From a candidate division WOR-3 bacterium (lineage in GTDB: Bacteria; Hydrothermota; Tepidihabitantia; SM23-42): a stretch of DNA of 50,375 nt. The DNA lies in the NCBI GenBank assembly GCA_029858255.1, contig JAOUFJ010000018.1, forward strand, positions 1 to 50,375. Reading direction: 5' to 3'. A model generated the notes under the pieces. The model did no database searches, was not told the origin of the DNA, and saw only the letters and a program-made list of their open reading frames with translations. Of the stretch, positions 21,799 to 30,008 are shown piece after piece (position 1 is the stretch's first letter; every line of letters starts with the position of its first letter). A program made the position numbers and the translations under genes.

Positions 21799-23183
21799 AC
21801 AAATTCTTAAAAATGAAAATACCTAAAGTCCTAAATGGAAAGAAAGTCATCTGGGAAAAAGATGATTATGGGGTGGATGGTCTGCCTCGTAACTCTATGC
21901 AGGAGTTTGACTTGCGCTGGGTTGATGAGTTTATCCGAAAGATCAAACCATATGTTTACGTGCGTGAGATCGACCGGCTCTTGATCCTCATTCCCAATCA
22001 GGCATACGGGTTGAACGAAACGGGTGTAATGATAATGAAACATCTACTTGGTGGCCACACCACTGACGCACTTCTGCAAAAACTGGGCGATGACCCGTTC
22101 AAACGCAGAGATGTGCATCATTTTTTCTGTGATCTCAGGGCGATAGTGAGTGGTTGTTTGCGAGATAATGAACGGCGTATTGCCATTGACTATCATGAGT
22201 TCACTGGTGACATCAATAGATATCCGGTCCTTTCAGAAATCGCGGTGACCTACCGGTGCAATCTTAATTGTGAATTCTGTTATGTGGGCGATCATCCGCA
22301 GAGGGAGTTGAACACCAATGATTTGAAGAAAATCATTTTCAAAATCTACCGTGAAGCAATGATCCCGTCAGTGAGCTTCACGGGCGGTGAACCATTACTG
22401 CGTGAGGATATTGTGTCATTGGTATCATACGCCTCGCAGCTCGGAGTTTGGACGAACATCATTACCAACGGTACGCTGCTTGATAGGGATGTTGTGGTTG
22501 CGCTCAAGAAGGCTGGATTGTCGAGCGTTCAAGTCAGTATTGAGGGGTCCAATTCGGACGTACATGATTATATAACCGGCAAGAGGGGTGCCTTCGATTC
22601 TACAATTTCAGGCATCAGATTACTTAAAGAGGTCGGAATTCCGGTCCATACAAATACTACGCTATCGAAGAACAACATCGCACATGCGCTTGAGATAGTC
22701 AACCTCGCCAGGCGTCTGCGACTGAGCAGGCTGTCAATGAATCTGTTGATCCCTTGCGGCCGTGCTGCCGGTAAAAAGGAAATCTGGATGTCCTATTCGA
22801 AAATAGGTGATCATATTCTCCGGGTGAAGCGTTATGCCGAGGAACACAATATAAAATTCCTCTGGTATTCACCAGTGCCGTTGTGCATCTTCAATCCTAT
22901 TGCGCACGGTCTGGGTAATAAGGCATGTGCGGCGATAACCGGATTGCTTAGTATCGACCCGGCGGGCAATATCATCCCTTGCTCGTCGTGGCGTGAACCG
23001 GTGGGCTCGTTGCTGCGCCATAGTTTCAGTGATCTATGGCAGTCGGAGAAACTCCACTGCTACAAGCACATGGAATACGCCCCGGATGAGTGCCGTCGAT
23101 GCGCGCATTTTAATGAATGTAAGGGGGCGTGTCCTTTGTACTGGCAGGCCGTTGGGAAAGGGGAGATAATTGGGCGACCCTAA
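21795..23183 (+). CDS. PqqD-like/radical SAM/SPASM peptide maturase
   Basis: 462 aa. An N-terminal PqqD-like precursor-binding domain (about 58-125, with AYGLNETGVMIMKHLLGG) is followed by the radical SAM core with CNLNCEFC (C155, C159, C162) and FTGGEPLL (195-202). A SPASM domain for auxiliary Fe-S clusters holds C378, C396, C422 and the block C433-x2-C436-x5-C442-x3-C446. This is the architecture of PqqE/AnSME/sactipeptide enzymes that modify Cys or other side chains of ribosomal peptides. Directly upstream is the protein with the ACHS tail, its likely target. The exact start is uncertain because the first 12 codons lie in a low-complexity repeat. It overlaps the next gene by 14 nt. Confidence 0.92.
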   Translation: MNKFLKMKIPKVLNGKKVIWEKDDYGVDGLPRNSMQEFDLRWVDEFIRKIKPYVYVREIDRLLILIPNQAYGLNETGVMIMKHLLGGHTTDALLQKLGDDPFKRRDVHHFFCDLRAIVSGCLRDNERRIAIDYHEFTGDINRYPVLSEIAVTYRCNLNCEFCYVGDHPQRELNTNDLKKIIFKIYREAMIPSVSFTGGEPLLREDIVSLVSYASQLGVWTNIITNGTLLDRDVVVALKKAGLSSVQVSIEGSNSDVHDYITGKRGAFDSTISGIRLLKEVGIPVHTNTTLSKNNIAHALEIVNLARRLRLSRLSMNLLIPCGRAAGKKEIWMSYSKIGDHILRVKRYAEEHNIKFLWYSPVPLCIFNPIAHGLGNKACAAITGLLSIDPAGNIIPCSSWREPVGSLLRHSFSDLWQSEKLHCYKHMEYAPDECRRCAHFNECKGACPLYWQAVGKGEIIGRP

Positions 23184-24093
23184 AGTATATCTTATATTCG
23201 ACAAGATAAGTCCGCACCTTCGCGTCGTGGTTTCGGCAGTGCTCATTGCTGCCGGATTCCTGATACAGCTCAGCACGCATAACATCCTGGCAGGAATACC
23301 CTTCATCATCTTCTGCGCTTTGTTAAATATCGTTAAGAGTATTTCAATCAAGAAAGCGGTGCCTGAAAAAACCGAATGGCAGGAGGTCACTACGCGAAAG
23401 ATCGATGAAGTCATCGAACACTGCCGCAAGATAAAGAAATTCAGAAGTGGCAATCTTGGATGTTTGCTTGGCTTTGTTATTATCCTTGTGTTCTTCGGAG
23501 GATTCCTGTTCCCGATCCTGGAGGAAATATCAATTCCTTTCCCTCTGCTCGCGACAATAGTCAACGCGTTCGTTCTATTCATCGGGCTTGGGTTGAGCGG
23601 GCGGAAAAGTGCTTGGATGCCTCGAGCTCTGGATACTAAGGTTGATATCGTCAAAGGCATAATCGAGTCGCCTCTCGTAAAGAACGATCCGGGCATTCGA
23701 GCAGTTCCCTATCTTGAGATCGGGCACGCCCAGCAGGGGACTTTTCCACACGATACGAGGGTTCTTATCAAGTTCATAGATGCACCCGATGATTTCATTG
23801 GTGTGCAGGGGCAGATTTCGATCAACACCGTGAAATCCCGCGAGTATCCATATTTCTACGTTGTGCTGATCGCACGTCCTGATTTCGGATTGCTGGAGAA
23901 ATTCAGATCATTGAAGATCGTGCTGAACAACATGACAGTTGAAGAGAAAAAAACTACGGAAGTCGACGTGATCGTGCTCAGGCAGACCACGACAAAGACT
24001 TCCGGGTACCATACAGACCAGAAGATGCAGGAATATATACTCACCAGCGGCATTAAGGCCGCCAAGAAATTGTTGTCACCCTCCAAGATCTAG
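23170..24093 (+). CDS. Membrane protein of unknown function in the ACHS operon
   Basis: 307 aa. There are two hydrophobic hairpins (about 18-58 and 96-142) separated by a charged loop, giving about four membrane helices. A soluble beta-rich C-terminal domain (about 160-300) has conserved-looking YLEIGHAQQG and HDTRVLIKF segments. No family recognised. The start is TTG 23170, 11 nt before the maturase stop, with GGGGAG immediately upstream, so it is translationally coupled. It could be a membrane partner, exporter or user of the modified tail protein. Confidence 0.75.
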   Translation: MGDPKVYLIFDKISPHLRVVVSAVLIAAGFLIQLSTHNILAGIPFIIFCALLNIVKSISIKKAVPEKTEWQEVTTRKIDEVIEHCRKIKKFRSGNLGCLLGFVIILVFFGGFLFPILEEISIPFPLLATIVNAFVLFIGLGLSGRKSAWMPRALDTKVDIVKGIIESPLVKNDPGIRAVPYLEIGHAQQGTFPHDTRVLIKFIDAPDDFIGVQGQISINTVKSREYPYFYVVLIARPDFGLLEKFRSLKIVLNNMTVEEKKTTEVDVIVLRQTTTKTSGYHTDQKMQEYILTSGIKAAKKLLSPSKI

Positions 24094-24170
24094 CCAATAT
24101 TTACGTAACACCGCCACCTGTCAAAAAATTATTAGATTGCACGGATGACAATTTTCGTCTGATCTTCGAG

Positions 24171-25487
24171 TTAGGTTTTGTTTTTCGTGAGCAGGCGTTT
24201 GATCTTTTTATACAGGGCAATTCGTGGTTTGGGATAATACCAGGTGTAGAACAGATTGTTGTGATAGAGAGGGTCGGTGTTCTCATCAAATCCGGTTTTT
24301 TCGTATTCGGCAGTATACGGGATGGGTGAGAATTCACAGAGATGAGGATTAACCCCGAGGTCATGACATAATTTGATGGAATCGATGACTTCTTCATGAC
24401 CCTGGTCGGGCATACCGTAAAGCACATAGGTTTGTATTTGAGCCGGCGCAAAACCTGCCCTCGTCAGTATTCGGACAGAATTCATGAATTCTTCGGTGTT
24501 CACCTTGCCGCCGGTCTGTTGTTGAACAGCGGGATTGGTCGTCTCCAGGCTGAGATAAATGGTCTGGAAATTCGCCTTGGACATTAGCCCGGCGATATCC
24601 TGCGTGATGTATCTGCAGTGCAGACCGTTCGATGCGTGGAGGTTGAGGTCGTATTTCTTCTCGATGATCTTCTTGAGCAGTTCCGGAAATGATTTGTTGT
24701 ACAGCAATGCATCGTCGAAAAAGGCGATGTCATTTGTTTTTCCTGCAAAACGAGAAAGTTGCTCGAGAATTTCGGTATTCGGTGTCACAGCGAACACGGG
24801 GCACAATACTCGGGTTGCACAATATGTACATTTGAATGGGCATCCACGTGAAGTCAGAACGACCCCATAGTTGAGCTTATCATACAGCGAGAAATCCGGT
24901 ATTATTCCTAATGCGTTGTTATCGTTGTTTTGAGAGTACCCGAGTTTCCGGAGCAGATTGGGCAAATTCGCTTCTGCCATACCGGTGACTACTATGTCCG
25001 CTCCGGAATACTTCAGGGCATGGGCTTCACAGAGGGTGGCGTAAATACCACCAAGAATAATTTTCGCTCCTTTGAACTTTTCTCTGAGGGTTCTTATTGC
25101 CTCGAACGCACCAGGATACCAGTAGGTCATAGTCGAAGAGACAAAAATGATATCGGGTCTTTCTATTCGCTCGATTGTGTCCGTAAAGATACAAAGAGGC
25201 AGGCCATATCTTTTGTAAAGACGGGGAACTTTCCGGTATAATGCAGGTTTATCGACCACCTCAAAATGGTATTTGCCGCGTCCGAACCGGTCAGTTTTTG
25301 TGCCCGTGCTGTAATACGGGCTGCTGCGGTCCATGCAATCTATCAGTGTGATGTCGAAACCGGATTTCCGGAGCAATCGGGCGACGATCAGAAGGCCGAG
25401 AGGTTTGTTCCAGAAATCAAATGCCTTGAAGTCATAAACCCAAGGATTGATCAACAATGCCCTGGGTCGGCACCCTGCGTGTTTCAT
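24171..25487 (-). CDS. B12-binding-domain radical SAM protein
   Basis: From ATG 25487 the protein is 438 aa. An N-terminal cobalamin-binding-like Rossmann domain (ALLINPW... KPLGLLIVARLLRKSG... LIDCMD) precedes the radical SAM motif CPFKCTYC and a TIM barrel containing LSLETTNPA. The pattern fits the BchE/MiaB-like Elp3 superfamily of B12-dependent radical SAM enzymes. The usual DxHxxG B12 ligand motif is not evident, so cobalamin may not be bound. The substrate is unknown. A longer frame from 25568 overlaps the glycerate kinase gene; ATG 25487 sits 14 nt after that gene's stop. It converges on the ACHS operon with a gap of 77 bp. Confidence 0.8.
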   Translation of the reverse strand: MKHAGCRPRALLINPWVYDFKAFDFWNKPLGLLIVARLLRKSGFDITLIDCMDRSSPYYSTGTKTDRFGRGKYHFEVVDKPALYRKVPRLYKRYGLPLCIFTDTIERIERPDIIFVSSTMTYWYPGAFEAIRTLREKFKGAKIILGGIYATLCEAHALKYSGADIVVTGMAEANLPNLLRKLGYSQNNDNNALGIIPDFSLYDKLNYGVVLTSRGCPFKCTYCATRVLCPVFAVTPNTEILEQLSRFAGKTNDIAFFDDALLYNKSFPELLKKIIEKKYDLNLHASNGLHCRYITQDIAGLMSKANFQTIYLSLETTNPAVQQQTGGKVNTEEFMNSVRILTRAGFAPAQIQTYVLYGMPDQGHEEVIDSIKLCHDLGVNPHLCEFSPIPYTAEYEKTGFDENTDPLYHNNLFYTWYYPKPRIALYKKIKRLLTKNKT

Positions 25488-25501
25488 GTCACTAAGTTCT
25501 T

Positions 25502-26848
25502 TCAGTGCAGCAGCACGATTTGAATATCCATGACATTTGTTTTTGTCGATCCTGTTATCAAAAGGCAACCCGTTGCTTGTAAGAATGTGTGCGCATCGTA
25601 GTTGGCAAGCGATTGTTCGATATCAAGTCTCATCGCTCTGGTGCGTTCATATGTATGACTGTCAACTATGGCACCGGCCGCATCGGTGTTGCCATCGATA
25701 CCGTCGGTGCCCGCGCTGAGTACCTGAACATCTCTGAATCCTTTGATGAGAGGAACTAGAGATAGACAAAAATCCTGGTTTCGACCGCCAATATCAGTAC
25801 CCTGTACCATTGTAGTCATCTCACCTCCCGAGATGATACATATAGGTACGGTGATAGGGATTCTTTTGAAGTCTTCGATCATTGCGGCGAAAACCTTTGC
25901 CACATATCGTGTATCACCGCTGATCCGAGAAGAAAGGATAAAAGGTTCATAGCCTTTCTGTCTGGCCAGCTTTGCGATCGCCTGCAGTGCTGTGATATTG
26001 TTCCCGATGATGAAATTTCTTTTGTTCCGGAAAAGTGGGTCGCCAGGTTTTGGTGTTTCGGGTATTTCGCCGCGGCAGCCCCCTTCAAGACGGGTGAGTA
26101 TATTCGGCGGTGTAGTTTGTAAGAGCCGGTATTTGCGGAGGATATCACATGCTGCGCAGAACGTTGAAGGATCTGGTGCTGCCGGACCAGAGGCAATCGC
26201 GTGCGGTGGATCTCCAATCACATCGGAAATGATCAGTGCGGCTGTTTTTGCAGGATGGACAAATCTTGCCAGCTGTCCGCCTTTAACAAGCGACAGGTGT
26301 TTGCGTATTGTGTTAATTTCATCGATGTTCGCACCGCTTCTAAGAAGAGTTTCATTCATTTTTCTGAGATCATCTATGGTTATCCCCGCGGCGGGTAAGG
26401 TGAAGAGAGCCGAGCCGCCGCCCGACACGAGCAGAATAACAAGGTCGTCTTTTGTCGTATCTCCCATCATCTCCGTAATTCGCTGCGCTCCGTTTATGCC
26501 TCTGGTGTCTGGTATGGGATGCCCTGCTTCGGTGACATCTATCCGCTTCAGTTTCGAACCAATTCCATAGGGAGTTATGACTACACCTTTGGTAATCCGA
26601 TCCAGCAAAATTTGTTCGATGGCCTGGGCCATGGGCAGGGCTGCTTTGCCAAACCCTGCGATCAGGATGCGTTTGAATCTTGTAAGATCATAACATTCCT
26701 GGTTACGCAGATGATCTGTAATCGTGAGCAATTCTTTGGTTATGCTGATGCTCCGTCGCGTAATTTCGTACGGGTCTACAGCATCGACTCCGGCAAGAAA
26801 GAGTTCTATTATATCCGAGCGGTCTCTGGTCAATGGTCTTTCCATCAT
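25502..26848 (-). CDS. Glycerate 2-kinase (GckA/TtuD type)
   Basis: It phosphorylates D-glycerate to 2-phosphoglycerate. The 448-aa protein has the N-terminal DUF4147 domain (AGFGKAALPMAQAIE, LVSGGGSALF, KHLSLVKGGQLARF) and the C-terminal MOFRL domain (GGEMTT, GGRNQDFCLS, SAGTDGIDG-NTDAAGA). The length is normal. The neighbouring upstream gene on the same strand encodes an SHMT-like enzyme, linking serine/glycine and glycerate metabolism. No clear ribosome site precedes ATG 26848; the next ATG is one codon on. Confidence 0.95.
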   Translation of the reverse strand: MMERPLTRDRSDIIELFLAGVDAVDPYEITRRSISITKELLTITDHLRNQECYDLTRFKRILIAGFGKAALPMAQAIEQILLDRITKGVVITPYGIGSKLKRIDVTEAGHPIPDTRGINGAQRITEMMGDTTKDDLVILLVSGGGSALFTLPAAGITIDDLRKMNETLLRSGANIDEINTIRKHLSLVKGGQLARFVHPAKTAALIISDVIGDPPHAIASGPAAPDPSTFCAACDILRKYRLLQTTPPNILTRLEGGCRGEIPETPKPGDPLFRNKRNFIIGNNITALQAIAKLARQKGYEPFILSSRISGDTRYVAKVFAAMIEDFKRIPITVPICIISGGEMTTMVQGTDIGGRNQDFCLSLVPLIKGFRDVQVLSAGTDGIDGNTDAAGAIVDSHTYERTRAMRLDIEQSLANYDAHTFLQATGCLLITGSTKTNVMDIQIVLLH

Positions 26849-26969
26849 TTCAATGCAACTTGCGGGATGCGCTGTGGTGATGTATTCGCAGATGCGGCAA
26901 CGCCATAGTATTGGAGGGTTGTAGTCGTAGGAATTCTACGCAACCGGTTTTCTTGAAAGCGAGTTTGTA

Positions 26970-28412
26970 TTACTTCCGTAGCAATGATTCGAGGTTTGTT
27001 ACTACCGAATTGAAAAATTCTTCATTCGGAAAGATGCTCGAGAAGATGCGTGCAACGAATGGCGCAGTTTTCTCCAAAGAAAGGCAATAATGCATCGTCA
27101 GAAAATTCTTTCTGAATTCGGCGATTTTGCCTCTGGTATCAACGTTTCTGATTATCACATCGGCAACGTACCCGGCGAGGGTTCTGAAATCTTCTTCGGT
27201 CATGCCGTATCGTGTCATTTCCTGAACACCCATCCTGATGCCGCTTGCCTCGAGAAAGGTCTCATCATCAGGCAGTGCCTGGTAGTTCGCTACGATGTTA
27301 TTCTGCTCAAGCCTTTGGGCGAGTTCGTTGCCAGTGCCGTACTTGCTCACTCTGATCACGACCTGATGGGTGTCTGTGAACCCGTCCTTTTCATCACCTT
27401 CAACGTCGATACCTGCATCCTTGAGCGCAGCTGCAAAAGCACGCGCGTTCTTGCGGATCTGAGTTTGGTAATCATGTTTGAAAGTATTCATTTCGTAGGT
27501 TGCCATAAGAAGGGCAACCAGTGTGCCGAGATGGTGATTGCTCGTTGATCCCGGAAAAGCACGGCCCTTGATATCGATCCATAAATGCGAGATCGGGCTT
27601 TCTTTAGTGATCGTCGATGCTACTATTCCACGCTGTGGGCCGAAGAAAGTTTTATGCGTGCTGCCCGTGACGACATCGGCACCTTCCTCGAAAGGCTCCT
27701 GTAATACACCGTAGAGACCCAACACGTGTGCCATATCATACATGATGACAGGTCGCGGTTGCCAGCTGCTGATGATATCGTGCACGAACGCCACTGGCTC
27801 TTTGTGGAGGAACATGCTTTTCCCGAAAACGATGAGTTCTGGCTTGTTTTGTTCAAGTAGCTCAGCCAGTTTTCCCGTGTCCGCTTTATAAAGACAATCC
27901 TCTCTGACCGGGAAATTAATCACATTCTCCTTGCCCGTTTTCGGGTCTTCTTCTACATAATTGAAGAGCGCGCCCATGGGTTGTGAACTGAGATGACCTC
28001 CTTTTGTCAATGCATTGTTCATTACGAGTCTCATTTTTCGGAATGGCTCTCCCTCTTTACGGTCCCGGTTGATGAACTTTACCATTGCCTTGAACACGAC
28101 CTCATTCGCCATCTGACCGCTGACCGGTCTCAGTTCGATGCGCGGACACCCGAAATATGCAGCCATTTCGGTGTGCAATTCCTCTTCGACGTCCCTGATA
28201 AAATCAATGCCCTGATAGAAATATACTTCCTTACCCTTCATTGTGCGGTGCTCAGCATATCTTCCGGAAGGGTCTGAGATCTCGCAAAACTTTACCAGAG
28301 GACTGGGTGTAGTTTCCGATGGAATGAGATTCACGCACTCTCCCTGGCGCCACTGATTGTTACTTTCAATTCTTTTGACCAAATGCTCAATTTTCTTCGT
28401 GAGTTCTTGCAT
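26970..28412 (-). CDS. Serine hydroxymethyltransferase-like PLP enzyme
   Basis: 480 aa. The PLP lysine is K254 in GSTHKTFFGPQRG. DMAHVLGL (226-233) supplies the Asp and His around PLP, and NLIPSETTPS (28-37) replaces the usual LIASEN. These define an SHMT-fold enzyme, which would convert serine and tetrahydrofolate to glycine and methylene-tetrahydrofolate. It is longer than ordinary GlyA (about 415-430 aa), with additions such as the C-terminal helix block (about 425-480), and quite diverged, so a related aldolase activity is possible. ATG 28412 is favoured by GGAGGT four nt upstream. It is transcribed from the promoter at 28548-28576. Confidence 0.87.
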   Translation of the reverse strand: MQELTKKIEHLVKRIESNNQWRQGECVNLIPSETTPSPLVKFCEISDPSGRYAEHRTMKGKEVYFYQGIDFIRDVEEELHTEMAAYFGCPRIELRPVSGQMANEVVFKAMVKFINRDRKEGEPFRKMRLVMNNALTKGGHLSSQPMGALFNYVEEDPKTGKENVINFPVREDCLYKADTGKLAELLEQNKPELIVFGKSMFLHKEPVAFVHDIISSWQPRPVIMYDMAHVLGLYGVLQEPFEEGADVVTGSTHKTFFGPQRGIVASTITKESPISHLWIDIKGRAFPGSTSNHHLGTLVALLMATYEMNTFKHDYQTQIRKNARAFAAALKDAGIDVEGDEKDGFTDTHQVVIRVSKYGTGNELAQRLEQNNIVANYQALPDDETFLEASGIRMGVQEMTRYGMTEEDFRTLAGYVADVIIRNVDTRGKIAEFRKNFLTMHYCLSLEKTAPFVARIFSSIFPNEEFFNSVVTNLESLLRK

Positions 28413-28547
28413 TGCTACCTCCAATCCTATGCACGGCATAAAGGCCGTGCATTGATGCAGACGGATGAAAACGGATGCAACCGGATGGATGTAGAACGAT
28501 ATACCGTCTGCCCATCAGTCTGAATCCGCCGTATTCCGCCTTCCTCA

Positions 28548-28576
28548 ATAATATTCCTATGAATATTATATGTCAA
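28548..28576 (-). promoter_or_regulatory. Promoter of the SHMT-like/glycerate kinase genes
   Basis: Minus strand TTGACA (28576-28571), 17-bp spacer, TATTAT (28553-28548). It is back-to-back with the purA promoter, the two -35 boxes being 14 bp apart. The leader is about 130 nt. Confidence 0.78.
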
Positions 28577-28590
28577 GGGTTGGACTATTA

Positions 28591-28618
28591 TTGACTTTTA
28601 CGGCTAATTGGGTAGAAT
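28591..28618 (+). promoter_or_regulatory. Promoter of purA (predicted leaderless)
   Basis: TTGACT (28591-28596), 16-bp spacer, TAGAAT (28613-28618). The -10 box ends 9 nt before ATG 28628, so the mRNA should begin within about 3 nt of the start codon. Confidence 0.72.
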
Positions 28619-28627
28619 TGACTGAAT

Positions 28628-29875
28628 ATGAACCTTGCGATAGTGGGTCTTCAATGGGGAGATGAAGGTAAAGGTAAGATCGTAGATTATCTTGCCCGGA
28701 GTTTCGATATCAATGCCCGTTTTCAGGGCGGCTCTAATGCCGGTCATACGGTGCGTTATGAAGGAGAGAAGGTGATATTTCACCAGGTTCCCTGCGGCGT
28801 GTTGAATAGAAACACCACAGGTGTTATTGGCGGAGGGTGCGTGCTTGACCCCAAAATTCTCCTCGAAGAAATAGGCAATCTCACCAAATACGATCCCGCG
28901 ATCAGAGAGCGTATTAAGATATCGAAATTCTGTCATCTTATTATGCCTTATCACATCTTGATCGATGAAATACGGGAAGGGACGAAACAAGCCATCGGTA
29001 CAACGAAGAAAGGGATTGGCGTTGCGTATGAAGACAAATATGGTCGGACCGGGCTGCGAGTAGGCGACCTGTACAATATTGAATCTTTTGAGAAGAAATT
29101 ATGCCTTAATATTTCAAGGAAGAATTTAGTGTTGATGGATGTTTATCATGCCGAACCTCTTTCCGATAGCGAAATTTTCGATCTTTATATGAAATACGCA
29201 GACGAGTTAAAACCGATGGTTGCGGATGATACGAGAATAGTAAGCCAGGCGATGAACGCTGGAAAGAATGTTTTGTTTGAAGGCGCACAGGGTGCTATGC
29301 TTGATGTAGATTATGGTACTTATCCGTATGTGACATCATCACATACTGTGGCGAGTAGTGTGGGTATTGGCCTTGGTATTCCTCCTTACAGTGTGGAGAG
29401 TGTTGTGGGAGTGGCTAAAGCATATACGACCAGAGTGGGTCAGGGACCGTTCCCCACTGAAGACAGCGGAGAGTTAGGTAGCCTGCTTCGTGAATCAGGC
29501 GCCGAATTCGGCTCGACAACTGGCAGACCGAGACGGTGTGGCCCTTTTGATGCTGCGGTCGTCAGATATGCTGCACGTATCAGCGGCGTAAAGGAGATGA
29601 TCCTGACGAAGTTGGATGTTTTGGCCGGTTTCGATAAGATAAGAGTCGCCATAGGGTACGAGAACAGTGATGAATTGGATCCCTTCGCTACCGAACTTTT
29701 GGTGCCAAGGTATATTGAAGTACCGGGCTTCAAAGAGGACATTTCAGGTGTACGTTCACCTGATGATCTGCCGTCTAATGTTCTGAATTATATACATGTG
29801 ATTGAAGAAAACACTGGCATAAGAGTGAGCCATATATCATTAGGTCCTGAGCGTGATGCTATTGTAGAGATGTGA
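28628..29875 (+). CDS. purA: Adenylosuccinate synthetase
   Basis: PurA joins IMP and aspartate using GTP in AMP synthesis. The 415-aa protein has the P-loop-like GDEGKGK (11-17, catalytic Asp), the IMP-binding GGSNAGHT (34-41), GTTKKGIGVAYEDK (about 124-137) and the GTP/aspartate region GSTTGRPRRCGPFD (about 297-310). The length is normal. There is no Shine-Dalgarno; the promoter position predicts a leaderless transcript. Confidence 0.97.
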   Translation: MNLAIVGLQWGDEGKGKIVDYLARSFDINARFQGGSNAGHTVRYEGEKVIFHQVPCGVLNRNTTGVIGGGCVLDPKILLEEIGNLTKYDPAIRERIKISKFCHLIMPYHILIDEIREGTKQAIGTTKKGIGVAYEDKYGRTGLRVGDLYNIESFEKKLCLNISRKNLVLMDVYHAEPLSDSEIFDLYMKYADELKPMVADDTRIVSQAMNAGKNVLFEGAQGAMLDVDYGTYPYVTSSHTVASSVGIGLGIPPYSVESVVGVAKAYTTRVGQGPFPTEDSGELGSLLRESGAEFGSTTGRPRRCGPFDAAVVRYAARISGVKEMILTKLDVLAGFDKIRVAIGYENSDELDPFATELLVPRYIEVPGFKEDISGVRSPDDLPSNVLNYIHVIEENTGIRVSHISLGPERDAIVEM

Positions 29876-29973
29876 TTTTACTTTAACGTTCCGATTTCAT
29901 CGCGACAAATCCACGCAGGTCAATGCCATAAATACTTTCTGGCGTTCACGTCCGTGCATTTTTTATTTTCCTC

Positions 29974-30001
29974 TTGATTTTTTTAGATATATATATATAT
30001 T
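29974..30001 (+). promoter_or_regulatory. Promoter of alr (predicted leaderless)
   Basis: TTGATT (29974-29979), 16-bp spacer, TATATT (29996-30001) within an AT-repeat tract. The predicted start is at about 30008-30009, at the ATG itself. The run of alternating TA makes the exact -10 uncertain. Confidence 0.55.
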
Positions 30002-30008
30002 TATGTTA

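Noticed and set aside
24171-25487. Second radical SAM protein as part of the ACHS operon
   Set aside because: It is convergent, on the other strand and adjacent to glycerate kinase; no sequence link to the tail protein is visible.
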